DNA from: Lutimaribacter_A marinistellae
Lineage (GTDB): Bacteria; Pseudomonadota; Alphaproteobacteria; Rhodobacterales; Rhodobacteraceae
Assembly: GCF_042648365.1 (NCBI RefSeq)
Contig: NZ_JBHRXI010000002.1
Span: 124,001 to 188,000, forward strand
Length of the DNA stretch: 64,000 bases
Direction: 5' to 3'
Shown here: in pieces, positions 1 to 9,181 of the stretch
How positions within the stretch are numbered: the first letter of the stretch is position 1
Layout: every line of letters starts with the position of its first letter
Made by a program: the position numbers and the translations under genes
Notes under the pieces: model-generated
The model's input: the letters and a program-made list of their open reading frames with translations, nothing else
What the model was told of the DNA's origin: nothing
The model's database searches: none

Positions 1-996
1 TACTACACGGTGCAGGCTGGCGCGGGGCAATTCGCCGAACAGGACGCCGCCGGTATCTCGGACTTGTTCGAGCAGATGCTGGCCAGCCCGGCCACGCTGC
101 TGCTGGCGCATACGGTGTTCATGGCCGCGACCGTGGCGATCGTCGCGCGCGGTCTCAAGGGCGGGATCGAAGCTTCGGTCCGACTGCTGATGCCGACACT
201 GGCAGGGTTGATACTTGTCCTGCTCGCCTATGCTGTCTCGACCGGTCATTTTGGCGAGGCGTTCAGCTACATGTTCTCGTTCGACCTCCGCGAAATCAGC
301 GGAGGGACCGTCCTTGCCGCGATGGGGCAGGCCTTTTTCACGCTCTCCGTGGGCGCGGGCGTGATGATCGCCTACGGCTCCTACCTCGGGCATGAAACGA
401 ACCTGCTCAGCACCGCGCGCACCGTGATCCTGTTCGATACAGGTTTCGCGCTGGCCGCCGGCCTGATCATCTTTCCCATCGTGTTCGCCAATGGGCTGGA
501 AACAAGCGAAGGTCCGGGGCTCATCTTCGTGACGCTACCGCTTGCCTTTGCCGAAATGATCGGCGGCACGGTGATCGGATTGCTGTTCTTCCTGCTGTTG
601 TCCTTTGCCGCGCTGACCTCGTCCATCTCGCTGCTGGAACCGGTCGTCGAGTTCCTGTCGGAACGCAGTTCGCTGGGCCGGGCCGTGTCCACCGCAGTTG
701 CGGGAGCCGTGATCTGGGCACTGGGGATCGCGGCGCTGCTGTCCTTCAACGTCTGGAGCGCCCCGCTGCCAGTAATCGGGATGAACGTGTTCGACTCTCT
801 CGATGTGATCACCAGCCAGTACATGCTGCCACTGAACGGGTTGTTTGCCGCGCTGTTCGTCGGCTGGGCCCTGAAATGGCAGGGCGTGCAGGATGAACTT
901 GGGCTCTCGGGCGGCGGCGCGGCTTTGTGGTCCATTCTGGCCCGCTTGGTCGCCCCGGTCGGCGTTGCCGTGGTCTTCGTGGCTGGTTTCTTCTGA
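1..996 (+). CDS. Neurotransmitter:sodium symporter (NSS/SNF) family transporter, 5'-truncated
   Basis: This is the C-terminal part of a multi-pass inner-membrane transporter. The reading frame is open to the window edge, so the start lies outside; the GTG at 10 is an internal codon. About 330 residues are present, with some eight hydrophobic segments. The order of features (long helix, FFTLSVGAGVMIAYGSYL, later LTSSISLLEPVVEFL) is that of bacterial NSS proteins such as MhsT/LeuT, which import amino acids with sodium. Residues of the FFTLS and ALTSSISL segments normally line the substrate and sodium sites. The family's usual length is about 450 residues, so roughly the first quarter is missing. 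Substrate cannot be told. Confidence 0.88.
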   Translation, partial: YYTVQAGAGQFAEQDAAGISDLFEQMLASPATLLLAHTVFMAATVAIVARGLKGGIEASVRLLMPTLAGLILVLLAYAVSTGHFGEAFSYMFSFDLREISGGTVLAAMGQAFFTLSVGAGVMIAYGSYLGHETNLLSTARTVILFDTGFALAAGLIIFPIVFANGLETSEGPGLIFVTLPLAFAEMIGGTVIGLLFFLLLSFAALTSSISLLEPVVEFLSERSSLGRAVSTAVAGAVIWALGIAALLSFNVWSAPLPVIGMNVFDSLDVITSQYMLPLNGLFAALFVGWALKWQGVQDELGLSGGGAALWSILARLVAPVGVAVVFVAGFF

Positions 997-1019
997 TCCC
1001 CGACATTCTTTCCGGGGAT
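996..1019 (+). terminator. Weak hairpin after the NSS gene
   Basis: ATCCCCG and CGGGGAT form a perfect 7-bp stem (996-1002/1013-1019) overlapping the stop codon. There is no T tract after it, so it is at best a weak or factor-assisted terminator. Confidence 0.35.
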
Positions 1020-1064
1020 ATTGCCGAACGGCCAGGGCGGTCTGGGCCGCCCCGCCCGACGCCC

Positions 1065-1919
1065 TCAGAACATCGAGTTCGGGTTCCGGTACTCGGTGGG
1101 TACCGGCTCCATCGCGGCCCAGTGTTCCACCATCATGCCGTCGCGCAGGCGCCAGATGTCGGCACGGGCGAACTGCTTGCCGCCGATGAACACGCGGCTA
1201 TGGGCAAGTACCAAGTCATTCTGGCCAATGATCCGTTTGATGTCGACCTCGGCCCCGACAAACCGGGTTTTCACGTCTTCAATCAGCGCATCCGGACCGT
1301 CCCCTCCGGTGCCATGCTGAACATAGTCCCCGGACACGAAATCGCGCACCTTGTCCGCGCCGCTGGCGTTGAACACGGTGTTGATGAAATCAGCCACCCG
1401 CAGCTTGTTCTGGTCGACCACGTCTTGCGGTTCCGGCTGCGTCTCGAGGGCTATGCCAAAGGCCTTCTCAGCGTCCTTGACCGGCATCAGGATGTCCCAA
1501 TGCTCCCGACTCTGACCGTCGCGGATAAAGTTCAGGTCAATGGCGACCATCATCGGGGCGCCCGCGTTGAACTTCAGCTTTGACATCATTGTCACGTATG
1601 GCCCTTCGGCTATGCGCAACACCGGCTCATACACCATTTGGTTGTAGTCCAGCCCCCTGAACAGGTCGATGACACCTTCCTTGCCATCTTCCATGTAAAG
1701 GCTGTGCTGAACGTAGTTGTCGGAGTAAAGCGCGCGCATCGCGTTCCAGTCGCGGGCAAAGATCGCTTCAAAGATCCTGTCGAGCGTGGCGATATTGGCA
1801 TCGGTCCGGGGCAGTTCGGCGGGATGAACGGTAAGGTATTCATGATCGGCAGGTGCCGTTGTCGCGGCTGTGGCGGTCAGCCCGGATAGCGCCAGCGCGG
1901 CAAGGACGGTCGTTCGCAT
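1065..1919 (-). CDS. Secreted tandem NTF2/SnoaL-like protein
   Basis: The protein has about 284 residues. The start chosen is ATG 1919 (MRTTVLAALALSG), preceded by a GAGGA-like ribosome site; an in-frame extension to 1970 has no such signal and would bury the signal peptide. Residues 1-25 look like a Sec signal peptide, so the product is probably periplasmic. The mature part holds two SnoaL/NTF2-like halves, each with a YVQH motif (FEAIFARDWNAMRALYSDNYVQH and, later, VSGDYVQHGTGG). Such cone-shaped folds bind or isomerise small hydrophobic molecules, but no specific reaction can be assigned. It is divergent from a LysR gene, its probable regulator. Confidence 0.7.
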   Translation of the reverse strand: MRTTVLAALALSGLTATAATTAPADHEYLTVHPAELPRTDANIATLDRIFEAIFARDWNAMRALYSDNYVQHSLYMEDGKEGVIDLFRGLDYNQMVYEPVLRIAEGPYVTMMSKLKFNAGAPMMVAIDLNFIRDGQSREHWDILMPVKDAEKAFGIALETQPEPQDVVDQNKLRVADFINTVFNASGADKVRDFVSGDYVQHGTGGDGPDALIEDVKTRFVGAEVDIKRIIGQNDLVLAHSRVFIGGKQFARADIWRLRDGMMVEHWAAMEPVPTEYRNPNSMF

Positions 1920-2010
1920 CGGAGGTTCCTCTGGTTGGATCTGATCCACCAAGTCTGAGCCAACCATCATTGATTGACTATCGGGCTGTTATCGAATTCA
2001 TTGCTTGCCA

Positions 2011-2922
2011 ATGAAGCATAATGAGATTGACCTTCTGCGCCCGGCAGCTGTCTTTGCTGCAGTGGTTGAGCATGGCTCCTTCCGTTCCGCTGCCGCGCAG
2101 TTGGACCTGTCGCCGCCTTTCGTCAGCCAGTTGGTGACAGAGTTGGAGGATCGGCTGGGCGTCCAGCTGTTGTACCGTTCGACCCGTAAGCTCGAACTCA
2201 CGGATGCAGGGCGGCGTTTCCTGGATGGCGTGTCGGCCATGCTGGATGCGTTCGATCAGGGCGCGCAGGCCGTCAGGCACCAGAAATCCGGCGCCAGCGG
2301 AAGGTTGCGGATCTCGGCGCCAACGATCATGGCGACCGAAGCGCTCGCAAGATTCCTCGTGCAATTTCAGACGGCCCGGCCTGCGCTCGAATTGTCCGTC
2401 GATCTCAGCGACGATCACCGGGACGCGATCGACGACCGTGTCGACCTCGTGATCCGTATCGGCAACCCCGAGGATGACAGCCGACCTGCACGCAGGCTTT
2501 TCCAAACCGAAGGCTGGATTTGCGCCGGACCGCAGATAGCGCCGGACCTGCGCAAGCCCGAGGATTTGAAACGGTTTCGATGGGTGCGGACAGAACGGAT
2601 GAAGGCCGAGAGGATGGGATTCACCGACAGCCGAACGGGAACGCGGGTCACCCTCGAAGGTGCTCCGGCGATGAGCGTCAACAGCGATCAGCTTACCCGG
2701 CACCTCATCGCGCTTGGAGCGGGTTATGCTGTGTTTCCCGATTTCGCGGTCAGGGACGCAGTGTCAAAAGGGTCCCTGATCCGCGTCCTGCCAGAACTGG
2801 AAATGCCCAGTATAGGTGTTTATGCCCTGTTTTCGGCGCGCCGCAGCAGGCTGAGCAACGCAAGGGTTTTCGTGGACGCGTTGGAGGCCTTTCTCAAGAC
2901 CCCCGTCAGGCACAGGACCTAG
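2011..2922 (+). CDS. LysR-family transcriptional regulator
   Basis: About 303 residues. The N-terminal winged helix-turn-helix (FAAVVEHGSFRSAAAQLDLSPPFVSQLVTELE) is typical of LysR proteins, followed by an effector domain beginning near residue 90. ATG 2011 was chosen; a TTG two codons upstream (2005) is the alternative. It is divergent from the NTF2-like secreted protein (91 bp apart), the classic LysR arrangement, so it probably controls that gene and itself. The sequence resembles the DsdA/CrgA-type subgroup in lacking long extensions. The inducer is unknown. Confidence 0.85.
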   Translation: MKHNEIDLLRPAAVFAAVVEHGSFRSAAAQLDLSPPFVSQLVTELEDRLGVQLLYRSTRKLELTDAGRRFLDGVSAMLDAFDQGAQAVRHQKSGASGRLRISAPTIMATEALARFLVQFQTARPALELSVDLSDDHRDAIDDRVDLVIRIGNPEDDSRPARRLFQTEGWICAGPQIAPDLRKPEDLKRFRWVRTERMKAERMGFTDSRTGTRVTLEGAPAMSVNSDQLTRHLIALGAGYAVFPDFAVRDAVSKGSLIRVLPELEMPSIGVYALFSARRSRLSNARVFVDALEAFLKTPVRHRT

Positions 2923-2925
2923 CCG

Positions 2926-3642
2926 TCACCCGGCCCAATCCGCCAACACGGACCGGAGCGAGGCCTCGATCTGCCCCTCGCACCAGACATCGCCCCAACG
3001 CTCGGCCTGTTCCGCACGCAAGCGGGTGATGGCCGGCGCCGCTGCCAATCGTCTCGACAGCGCCAGCACATTGGGCGCGTGATCGCTGATCGTGCCTTCC
3101 AGTGCTGGAAGAGTATCGACAATCGTTACCCAAAGCGCCGAGCAGGCAAGATCGGCCACGCCCGGACTGGGCGTTCCCAGCAGCGTGCCATGCTCTGCGC
3201 CCAGACCGTTGCGGCGTCCCAGATCTTCAAAGATCTGCAACCAGCGGGGCAGGCGATGGGCGGCGAAATTGTTCCAGCTTTCCTGCGTCCACATCTGGTC
3301 GCCGCAATTCCGCGTCAGCGCATGCAGGACGTCGATGCAATCGCCCAGAACCTTGCGCGTCATGGCATCCCCGACCGGATCGCCCGGCATCAGGTCAAGC
3401 TCTTCGCCCAGATAGGAGCAGATGGCGGGGGCCTGAGAAATCCACGCGTCATGTTCGGCGTCCTGCAGTACCGGTGGCCCCATGAATGGCACCGGCTGCT
3501 CGGCGATATCGGTTTGATACAGCGCCATGACTGCATCCCTGTCGGGTTCTGTCCAGGGTTGGCCGGCATGGGCCAGGATGTAGCGGGCGAACTGTGCGCG
3601 AAAGGGGATTGGCCAGTAATAGAGTGTAAAGCGTTCGGGCAC
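2926..3642 (-). CDS. Glutathione S-transferase family protein
   Basis: 238 residues with a GTG start. The N-terminal half (LYYWPIPFRAQFARYILAHAGQPW) matches the thioredoxin-like GST domain, with a PVL segment and an APAICSYLGEE region that normally bind glutathione. The C-terminal half is helical. The N-terminal YYWPIPFRAQ is like Tyr-type GSTs, but the catalytic residue cannot be fixed from sequence alone. It lies convergent to the LysR gene with only 3 bp between stop codons and downstream of the RND efflux genes, so a detoxification role alongside efflux is plausible but inferred. Confidence 0.7.
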   Translation of the reverse strand: MPERFTLYYWPIPFRAQFARYILAHAGQPWTEPDRDAVMALYQTDIAEQPVPFMGPPVLQDAEHDAWISQAPAICSYLGEELDLMPGDPVGDAMTRKVLGDCIDVLHALTRNCGDQMWTQESWNNFAAHRLPRWLQIFEDLGRRNGLGAEHGTLLGTPSPGVADLACSALWVTIVDTLPALEGTISDHAPNVLALSRRLAAAPAITRLRAEQAERWGDVWCEGQIEASLRSVLADWAG

Positions 3643-3676
3643 GATGCAAGCTTTCCGAAAGGGGTTGGATGGAAAC

Positions 3677-3716
3677 GGGCGCGGCCCCAGATAGCCCCAT
3701 GTTCCGGGCCGCGTCC
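3677..3716 (-). terminator. Inverted repeat between the RND permease and GST genes
   Basis: CGCGGCCC (3680-3687) and GGGCCGCG (3706-3713) pair perfectly. Flanking bases extend the stem to 11 bp with one G-U pair. It sits between the efflux permease stop and the GST start on the same strand and could end most efflux transcripts, but there is no clear U run. Confidence 0.4.
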
Positions 3717-3738
3717 AATCCTTTTGACCGGCGACGGG

Positions 3739-6700
3739 TCAGGCGGTTGCCCGTTTCCCCGATATCGTTCGGTTCCGCTCCCGCCGCCGTTTCCGTCGGG
3801 CTGTCAGGCGCTCACCCAGTATCAGCATTGCCGGCGTGACGATCAGGGTCAGCAGTGTCGCGACCATCAGCCCGCCGGCGATGGCCGAGCTGAGTTCGGT
3901 CCACCATTGGGTCGACGGCGCACCATAGACGATCTCGCGCCGGAAGAAATCGATGTTGATACCGATCACCATGGGCATCAGGCCAAGTGCTGTCGTGACC
4001 GAGGTCAGAATGACCGGGCGCAAGCGTTGTGCGCCGGTCCGTAACGCCGCCTCGAGGGGTTCCATTCCTGTCTTCTTGAGGTCGTTGAACGTATCGATCA
4101 GGACGATGTTGTTGTTCACCACGATACCTGCCAGCGCGATGACACCGATCCCGCCCATGACCACGCCAAAGGGCCGTCCGGTTAGCATCAGCCCCAGCAG
4201 CACGCCCGCGATCGAGAAGATGATCGCGCTCATGACCACGAAGGCCTGAAAGAAGCTGTTGAACTGGGTCACAAGGATCACGATCATCAGACCGATGGCT
4301 GCGGCAAACGCGCCGGCCAGAAAGATCATCGCGTCCATCTGGTCTTCGGCCTCGCCGGCAAAGGACCATGACACGGCGTCCGGCAGATCCATCTGTTCAA
4401 GCGCCGAGCGCAGCGCGACGATCTGGTCATTGACGAGAAGACCGGGCGCCACGTTGGCGGCGATTGTCGTCACGCGCTCCTGGTCGATCCGCTTTATCGT
4501 GCCGCTTCGCGGGGCCGGTTCGAAACTCACGAAGTTGGTAACCGGTACAAGGCCGTTGGATGTCGGGACGCGCAGGCTCTCCAGCTCGGCGAGCGTGCGC
4601 TCTCCCGCGGGGAACCTTACGCGGATATCGACGGCCCCTTCGGCGTCGTCGGGCCGGTACTCGGCGACCGTGATGCCTTGCGTCAGAAGTTGAACGGCTT
4701 GCCCCAAAAGGGTGACATCTGCACCGAAACGGGCTGCCTCGGACCGGTCAAGCTTGATCTCCCATTCGACGCCAGGCAGCGGGCGGGTGTCGGTTAAATC
4801 GGTAAAGCCGCCGATCGCCTCCATCCGCGCGCGGATCATCTCGACCGCAGCCGCCTGTGCGGCGCGATCGCGCGAGGTGATCTCGAGGCTGACCGGCTTG
4901 CCCGCAGACGGACCGCCCGACTGCACCTGCACCTGCACGTCGATGCCGGGAATGACCGTCATGTCCTGCCGGATCTGCTCGGCGATCTGGGCCGCGGGGC
5001 GCCGGGTGTCCCATTCGGTCAGTTCCAGCTGGATGGTGCCGATCACCTCTTCATCGGCCTGCTGGCTGGAGCCGGTGCGTGCATAGACACTGGAGACCTC
5101 GTCATAGCGCAGCAGGCGGTTTTCGACCTGACGGATCAGCGCATCCTGCTCGTAGATCGAGAAATTGTCCCGCGCGCGTACTTCGACTTGCGCGAAATCA
5201 GGCTCGACTTCTGGGAAAAACGAAAGGCCGTTGCCGAACTGACCATAGGCAAGAAAGGCGGCCACCAGCGACATGATTGCAAACAAGAGCGTGCGGCCGG
5301 GCCGCAGGATCGCCCACTCCAGCGTCCGGACGTAGATCCCCGCCAATCCTCGCATGCGGCGGGGATCGCCGTACTCGGCTGCCGCGATCTGGTGCTGCTG
5401 ACTCGCACTCTGCGGCTGGCGTTTTCCGATCAACCCGCCAAGGACGGGGATGAAGATCAGCGCCATGAACAAGGACGCGGCAAGCGTCAACAGAACGGTG
5501 ATCGGCAGGAACTTCATGAACTCCCCCACGGTGCCGGACCAGAACAGCAAGGGAAAAAACACGCTGAGCGTCGTCGCCGTCGAGGCGATGATCGGCCAAG
5601 CCATCCGTTTGGCGGCCTGGGCATAAGCAGCCCGCGCCGACTGTCCCTCGTGCAGGTAGCGGTCTGCCAGCTCGACCGTGACGATGGCGCCATCGACAAG
5701 CATCCCCACCACGAGGATAAGGCTGAACAGGACCACGATATTCATCGTGTAACCCATGAAATAGAGCGCGGCGACACCGGCCAGGAAGGCCCCGGGTATC
5801 GCCAGGCCGACCAGAACCGATGACCGCAGGCCCAGGGCCCAGACGATGACGATCATCACCAGAAGTACGGCCGCGATCACATTCGATTCCAGGTCCGACA
5901 GCATCGTCTCCACCTGTTCGCTCTCGTCCTGCATGTAGTTGATGCGGACGCTTTCGGGCCATTCGGCCTGCGCGCTCTCGATTTCGGCTCGGACGGCGGC
6001 GACGGTTTCGATGATGTTGGCGCCGACGCGTTTCTTGACTTCGAGGGCCAGCGCAGGCTGACCGTTGATCCGCGCAAAGCTCGTCGGGTCTTCGAACGTG
6101 CGCCTTACAGTTGCGACATCGCCGAAGGTCACCACCGTGTCGCCCGAAACCTTGACCGGCAACTCCATGACATCGCCGAGATCTTCGACGAGACCCGGCA
6201 CCTTGAGCACGATGCGTCCGGCGCTGTTCTCTATCGCGCCGGCGGCAATCAGTCGGTTGTTGCGGTTGATCTGGCCGATCAGCTCGTCAAAGGAAAGGTT
6301 GTAGGTCTCGAACACCGTGGGGTCGATCAACACCTCCATCAGCTCGAAACGCTCACCACCGATATCGACTTCGAGCACGCCCGTAAGGCTTTCGATCCTG
6401 TCCTTGAGGTCATCGGCAAGGGCATTGAGCGTGCGTTCGGGTACCGGTCCGGACAGTATCGCGGTCAGGATCGGGAACAGGGCGGTGTTGATCTCGGTCA
6501 CCACAGGATCCGAGGCGTCGTCAGGCAGCTCGTCCGTGGCCTTGTCGACCGCCTCACGGACCTTGTCGAGCGCCGCATCGGCGTCGAAACCGGGCTCGAA
6601 CTCAAGCTGAACGCTGGCGTAACCTTCGGCGGCAGTGGCCGTCATGGTCTTGAGGCCGCTCAACGCACCCAGTTCCGTTTCGAGCGGTTCGATCAGCAGA

Positions 6701-6885
6701 CGCTCGGCATCTTCGGGGGTAATGCCTTCGAGCGCGGTCGAGACGTAAACCGTCGGAATCGGGATCTCGGGCGAGCTTTCCTTGGGGATCGCGCTGTAGG
6801 CTAGCGCGCCGACGGCCAGGACAAGCCCAAGAACCAACGCGACCACCCGCGCACGGCTGAAGGCGGCATCGATCAACATGTTCAT
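3739..6885 (-). CDS. RND-type efflux permease (HAE family, AcrB-like)
   Basis: 1048 residues, the usual length for AcrB-type trimeric inner-membrane pumps. They take drugs, lipids or other amphiphiles from the periplasm and drive them outward with protons. Seen: an N-terminal membrane helix, two large periplasmic regions (about 35-335 and 560-860) and two six-helix blocks. The proton-relay helix reads VVGMLVDGAIVTVE, so the first Asp (D398) is kept while the second of AcrB's Asp pair is Gly (G399); other RND subfamilies show the same variation. It overlaps the adaptor gene by ATGA, so the two are translationally coupled. No outer-membrane factor is encoded nearby, so a shared TolC is likely. 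Confidence 0.93.
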   Translation of the reverse strand: MNMLIDAAFSRARVVALVLGLVLAVGALAYSAIPKESSPEIPIPTVYVSTALEGITPEDAERLLIEPLETELGALSGLKTMTATAAEGYASVQLEFEPGFDADAALDKVREAVDKATDELPDDASDPVVTEINTALFPILTAILSGPVPERTLNALADDLKDRIESLTGVLEVDIGGERFELMEVLIDPTVFETYNLSFDELIGQINRNNRLIAAGAIENSAGRIVLKVPGLVEDLGDVMELPVKVSGDTVVTFGDVATVRRTFEDPTSFARINGQPALALEVKKRVGANIIETVAAVRAEIESAQAEWPESVRINYMQDESEQVETMLSDLESNVIAAVLLVMIVIVWALGLRSSVLVGLAIPGAFLAGVAALYFMGYTMNIVVLFSLILVVGMLVDGAIVTVELADRYLHEGQSARAAYAQAAKRMAWPIIASTATTLSVFFPLLFWSGTVGEFMKFLPITVLLTLAASLFMALIFIPVLGGLIGKRQPQSASQQHQIAAAEYGDPRRMRGLAGIYVRTLEWAILRPGRTLLFAIMSLVAAFLAYGQFGNGLSFFPEVEPDFAQVEVRARDNFSIYEQDALIRQVENRLLRYDEVSSVYARTGSSQQADEEVIGTIQLELTEWDTRRPAAQIAEQIRQDMTVIPGIDVQVQVQSGGPSAGKPVSLEITSRDRAAQAAAVEMIRARMEAIGGFTDLTDTRPLPGVEWEIKLDRSEAARFGADVTLLGQAVQLLTQGITVAEYRPDDAEGAVDIRVRFPAGERTLAELESLRVPTSNGLVPVTNFVSFEPAPRSGTIKRIDQERVTTIAANVAPGLLVNDQIVALRSALEQMDLPDAVSWSFAGEAEDQMDAMIFLAGAFAAAIGLMIVILVTQFNSFFQAFVVMSAIIFSIAGVLLGLMLTGRPFGVVMGGIGVIALAGIVVNNNIVLIDTFNDLKKTGMEPLEAALRTGAQRLRPVILTSVTTALGLMPMVIGINIDFFRREIVYGAPSTQWWTELSSAIAGGLMVATLLTLIVTPAMLILGERLTARRKRRRERNRTISGKRATA

Positions 6886-8057
6886 CAGTTGGTTTCCCCG
6901 CTCGTGGTTGCGGGCATCTTGACGCCTTGCGCTGCTGTATCGTCTGCCTCGACACTTGGCGAAACCGGCTCGCCATCACTGACAAATCCCTGGCCGATCG
7001 TGATCAATCGCACCGTGTCGGGCAGGCCGCTGATCCAGACGCCATCGGTTTGCGCGCGTTCCAGGACGACCTCGTGAAACACGACCTTGTTTTCATCGTT
7101 CACCGTCTTGACGCCAAGCGCGCCGTCGGGCCCAAGAGACAGGATGGCCGGCGAGACGAAATGCGCCGACATCTGGCCGGTGGGAATCCGCACCTGGACG
7201 GACAGGCCGGACGCAATGGCACCACCAGGGTTCGGCACGGTTATCTCAGCGCGGAAGGTACGCGTCTGCGACGCCGCGTCCTTGCTGACATATCCAACGG
7301 TGCCGGTGCGCGTTTCGCCGGTGATGAAATCGACGGTTGCCTCCTGTCCTTCGCTGATCCGCGCAAGCGATTGCTGGGGTATCTGGATCACGATGCTGAG
7401 CGGGTCGGTGTCGAGTATCGTGCCCACCTCGGTCCCCGCCGAGACATAGGCACCGTCGTCAAGGTCCAGCGCATCGAGCCGTCCGGCGAAAGGTGCGCGG
7501 ATCACCGCGGCGTCGACCGCCTCTTCGGCCTGGGTCAGTTTGGCCTCGGCCGATGCAAGCGTCGCACGGGCGGCGGCAACCCGGTCGGTCGTCGAAACAC
7601 CCCGTTCCAGAAGCGTCTGGGAGTTCTCGAATTCGCGGCGGGCGCGCGCGACCTCTTCGCGGGCTTCCTGCACCTGAGCTTCCTGCTCTCGGGTGACGAG
7701 GCGAGCAATTTCTTCGCCCCGTTCGACAAAATCGCCTTTCTCTGCCGACAGCGTGGCGACATCTCCGTCTGTTTCAGCCCGCAGGATGGCGCGGCGGTCC
7801 GGTTGTGCCTGTCCTTCCGCCGTGAATAGCTGCGTCACCTGCCGCGCCGTGCTGTCGCGCACGGCAACCGTAACGGGCTTGACCGTTACGGCAGGCTGGG
7901 CCTCGTCCTCGGGCGGCGCGGGCAGGATCAGGCCGCTGGCCATCCAGCCGACAAGGGCAAGGGCCAACAGGCCCGCGACCCATTTGGACCGTGCCGAACC
8001 GGGTTCGTCCGTGAATTCGAGCCGAAGCGGCGGCTTCGCTCCGTCGGGTGTACTCAT
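6885..8057 (-). CDS. RND efflux periplasmic adaptor subunit (membrane fusion protein)
   Basis: 390 residues. One N-terminal membrane anchor (WVAGLLALALVGWMASG, about 25-45), then a biotinyl-lipoyl half (ILRAETDGDVATLSAEKGDFV), an alpha-helical hairpin rich in Glu/Arg/Ala (about 120-170), the second lipoyl half (VIRAPFAGRLDALDLDDGAYV) and beta-barrel domains. Adaptors of this family bridge the RND pump and an outer-membrane channel. It is upstream of and coupled to the permease and downstream of a TetR gene on the same strand. The gap to tetR is 143 bp, so a separate promoter is possible. Confidence 0.93.
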   Translation of the reverse strand: MSTPDGAKPPLRLEFTDEPGSARSKWVAGLLALALVGWMASGLILPAPPEDEAQPAVTVKPVTVAVRDSTARQVTQLFTAEGQAQPDRRAILRAETDGDVATLSAEKGDFVERGEEIARLVTREQEAQVQEAREEVARARREFENSQTLLERGVSTTDRVAAARATLASAEAKLTQAEEAVDAAVIRAPFAGRLDALDLDDGAYVSAGTEVGTILDTDPLSIVIQIPQQSLARISEGQEATVDFITGETRTGTVGYVSKDAASQTRTFRAEITVPNPGGAIASGLSVQVRIPTGQMSAHFVSPAILSLGPDGALGVKTVNDENKVVFHEVVLERAQTDGVWISGLPDTVRLITIGQGFVSDGEPVSPSVEADDTAAQGVKMPATTSGETN

Positions 8058-8200
8058 AAGCTCTGTGCCTCCTTTTGCAGAGGTTTTTGGCCGTCAGAAA
8101 CCGCTATGCGTGACGCCGACGGCGGCGGTCCAGGTATGTTCGGATGCGGTCACTAACGCGTGACGTGGAAAGGCCTGTCGTTACACACTCGGCGCGCCGG

Positions 8201-8977
8201 TCATCGCGACCCGGCAATCTCGGCGATCATCATGCGAAACTCGTCGGGGTCGGCCAAGGCAACGCTGCCGATGGGAAGGCCAAGCAAACGGTCAAGCATC
8301 GCGCCTTCGGCAATCATGCGCTCGTTCAACAGGCGTATGGCGTCGTCGACATCCCCGTCTTCCGCAATCGCGATGGCCTTTTGCGATATGTCGCGGCGTC
8401 CCGGCCCCAAGGCAAGGATCACCTCGGCGGCCATCTGGCTGTCGGTCACGGTGAAACAGCCCTCTGCCACTCCTTCATCGATCATCTCTTGCAGCATCGG
8501 CAGAGCCACGCGAGAGGCCTCGGCGTTGATCCTGTGAAACAGCGCATCATTCTCGGGGCGCAACAGGACATCCGCGATGAATTTCAGTTCGGGCGCTCGA
8601 TGAACCCGCCAGCGGTTGGTGGCGGCGATAAAGGCGTTGAACCGGCTCAGCGCGTCGCCGTCGGCGGCCTTTTGTGCTGCCTGCGCGACCGACATGCCCT
8701 GCCACGTCATGCGTTGCACGAGCCCGTCGAGCAACTCTTCCTTCGCAGTGAAATGATGATAGAAACCGCCCTTGGATATGCCGGCCTCGGCCAGAACATC
8801 GGCAATCGTCACCGCGTCCCAGCCGCGCGCCAGGAACAGGCGCTGCGCCGCGTCCAGGATACTTTCGCGCCGCTCTTCGGGCGCCATTCGCAGTCGTTTC
8901 CGCTCGTCTTCCTCGCCGCGGATCGACGCCCCGCCCGCCTTGGTATGCATGCCGTGCCTCATGTCACGGTCGGTCAT
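8201..8977 (-). CDS. TetR-family repressor of the efflux operon
   Basis: 258 residues from ATG 8977; a longer frame to 9061 would run through the operator palindrome and is unlikely. The DNA-binding domain is clear (RESILDAAQRLFLARGWDAV, then VLAEAGISKGGFYHHFTAKEEL). The rest is an all-helical ligand domain. It is the first gene of the same-strand set tetR-adaptor-RND pump. A 19-bp palindrome lies 8 bp upstream of the start (8986-9004), so autorepression is likely. Known relatives release DNA when pump substrates bind. About 30 charged residues precede the HTH, longer than usual. Confidence 0.9.
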   Translation of the reverse strand: MTDRDMRHGMHTKAGGASIRGEEDERKRLRMAPEERRESILDAAQRLFLARGWDAVTIADVLAEAGISKGGFYHHFTAKEELLDGLVQRMTWQGMSVAQAAQKAADGDALSRFNAFIAATNRWRVHRAPELKFIADVLLRPENDALFHRINAEASRVALPMLQEMIDEGVAEGCFTVTDSQMAAEVILALGPGRRDISQKAIAIAEDGDVDDAIRLLNERMIAEGAMLDRLLGLPIGSVALADPDEFRMMIAEIAGSR

Positions 8978-8985
8978 TGTTCTTT

Positions 8986-9004
8986 TACCGACCAGAAGTC
9001 GGTA
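8986..9004. promoter_or_regulatory. TetR operator: TACCGAC-N5-GTCGGTA
   Basis: Perfect 7-bp arms TACCGAC (8986-8992) and GTCGGTA (8998-9004) around CAGAA, immediately upstream of the tetR start. ACCGACC/GGTCGGT-type palindromes are common TetR/AcrR targets. Its position over the tetR leader fits autorepression. Confidence 0.75.
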
Positions 9005-9181
9005 TAAAGGATGACCGGCGCGAAAGGTCAAGTGGCCGGACACGCACGGCGGCATTTCCAAACGTCAACACGGCCGGATTTCGCGCAGCCCCGCGTCACC
9101 TTTGGTGAACATGGATGACGTCTTTCATCCGGCAACCGGCTCCTGTTAACAGCGGTAACGGTGATCCTGTTCGAGGCCGAA

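Noticed and set aside
381..935. Minus-strand frame inside the NSS gene
   Set aside because: Shadow of the plus-strand transporter; Ser/Pro/Arg-rich with no domain. Many similar antisense frames (for example 20303-21487 and 14367-15575) were dropped for the same reason.
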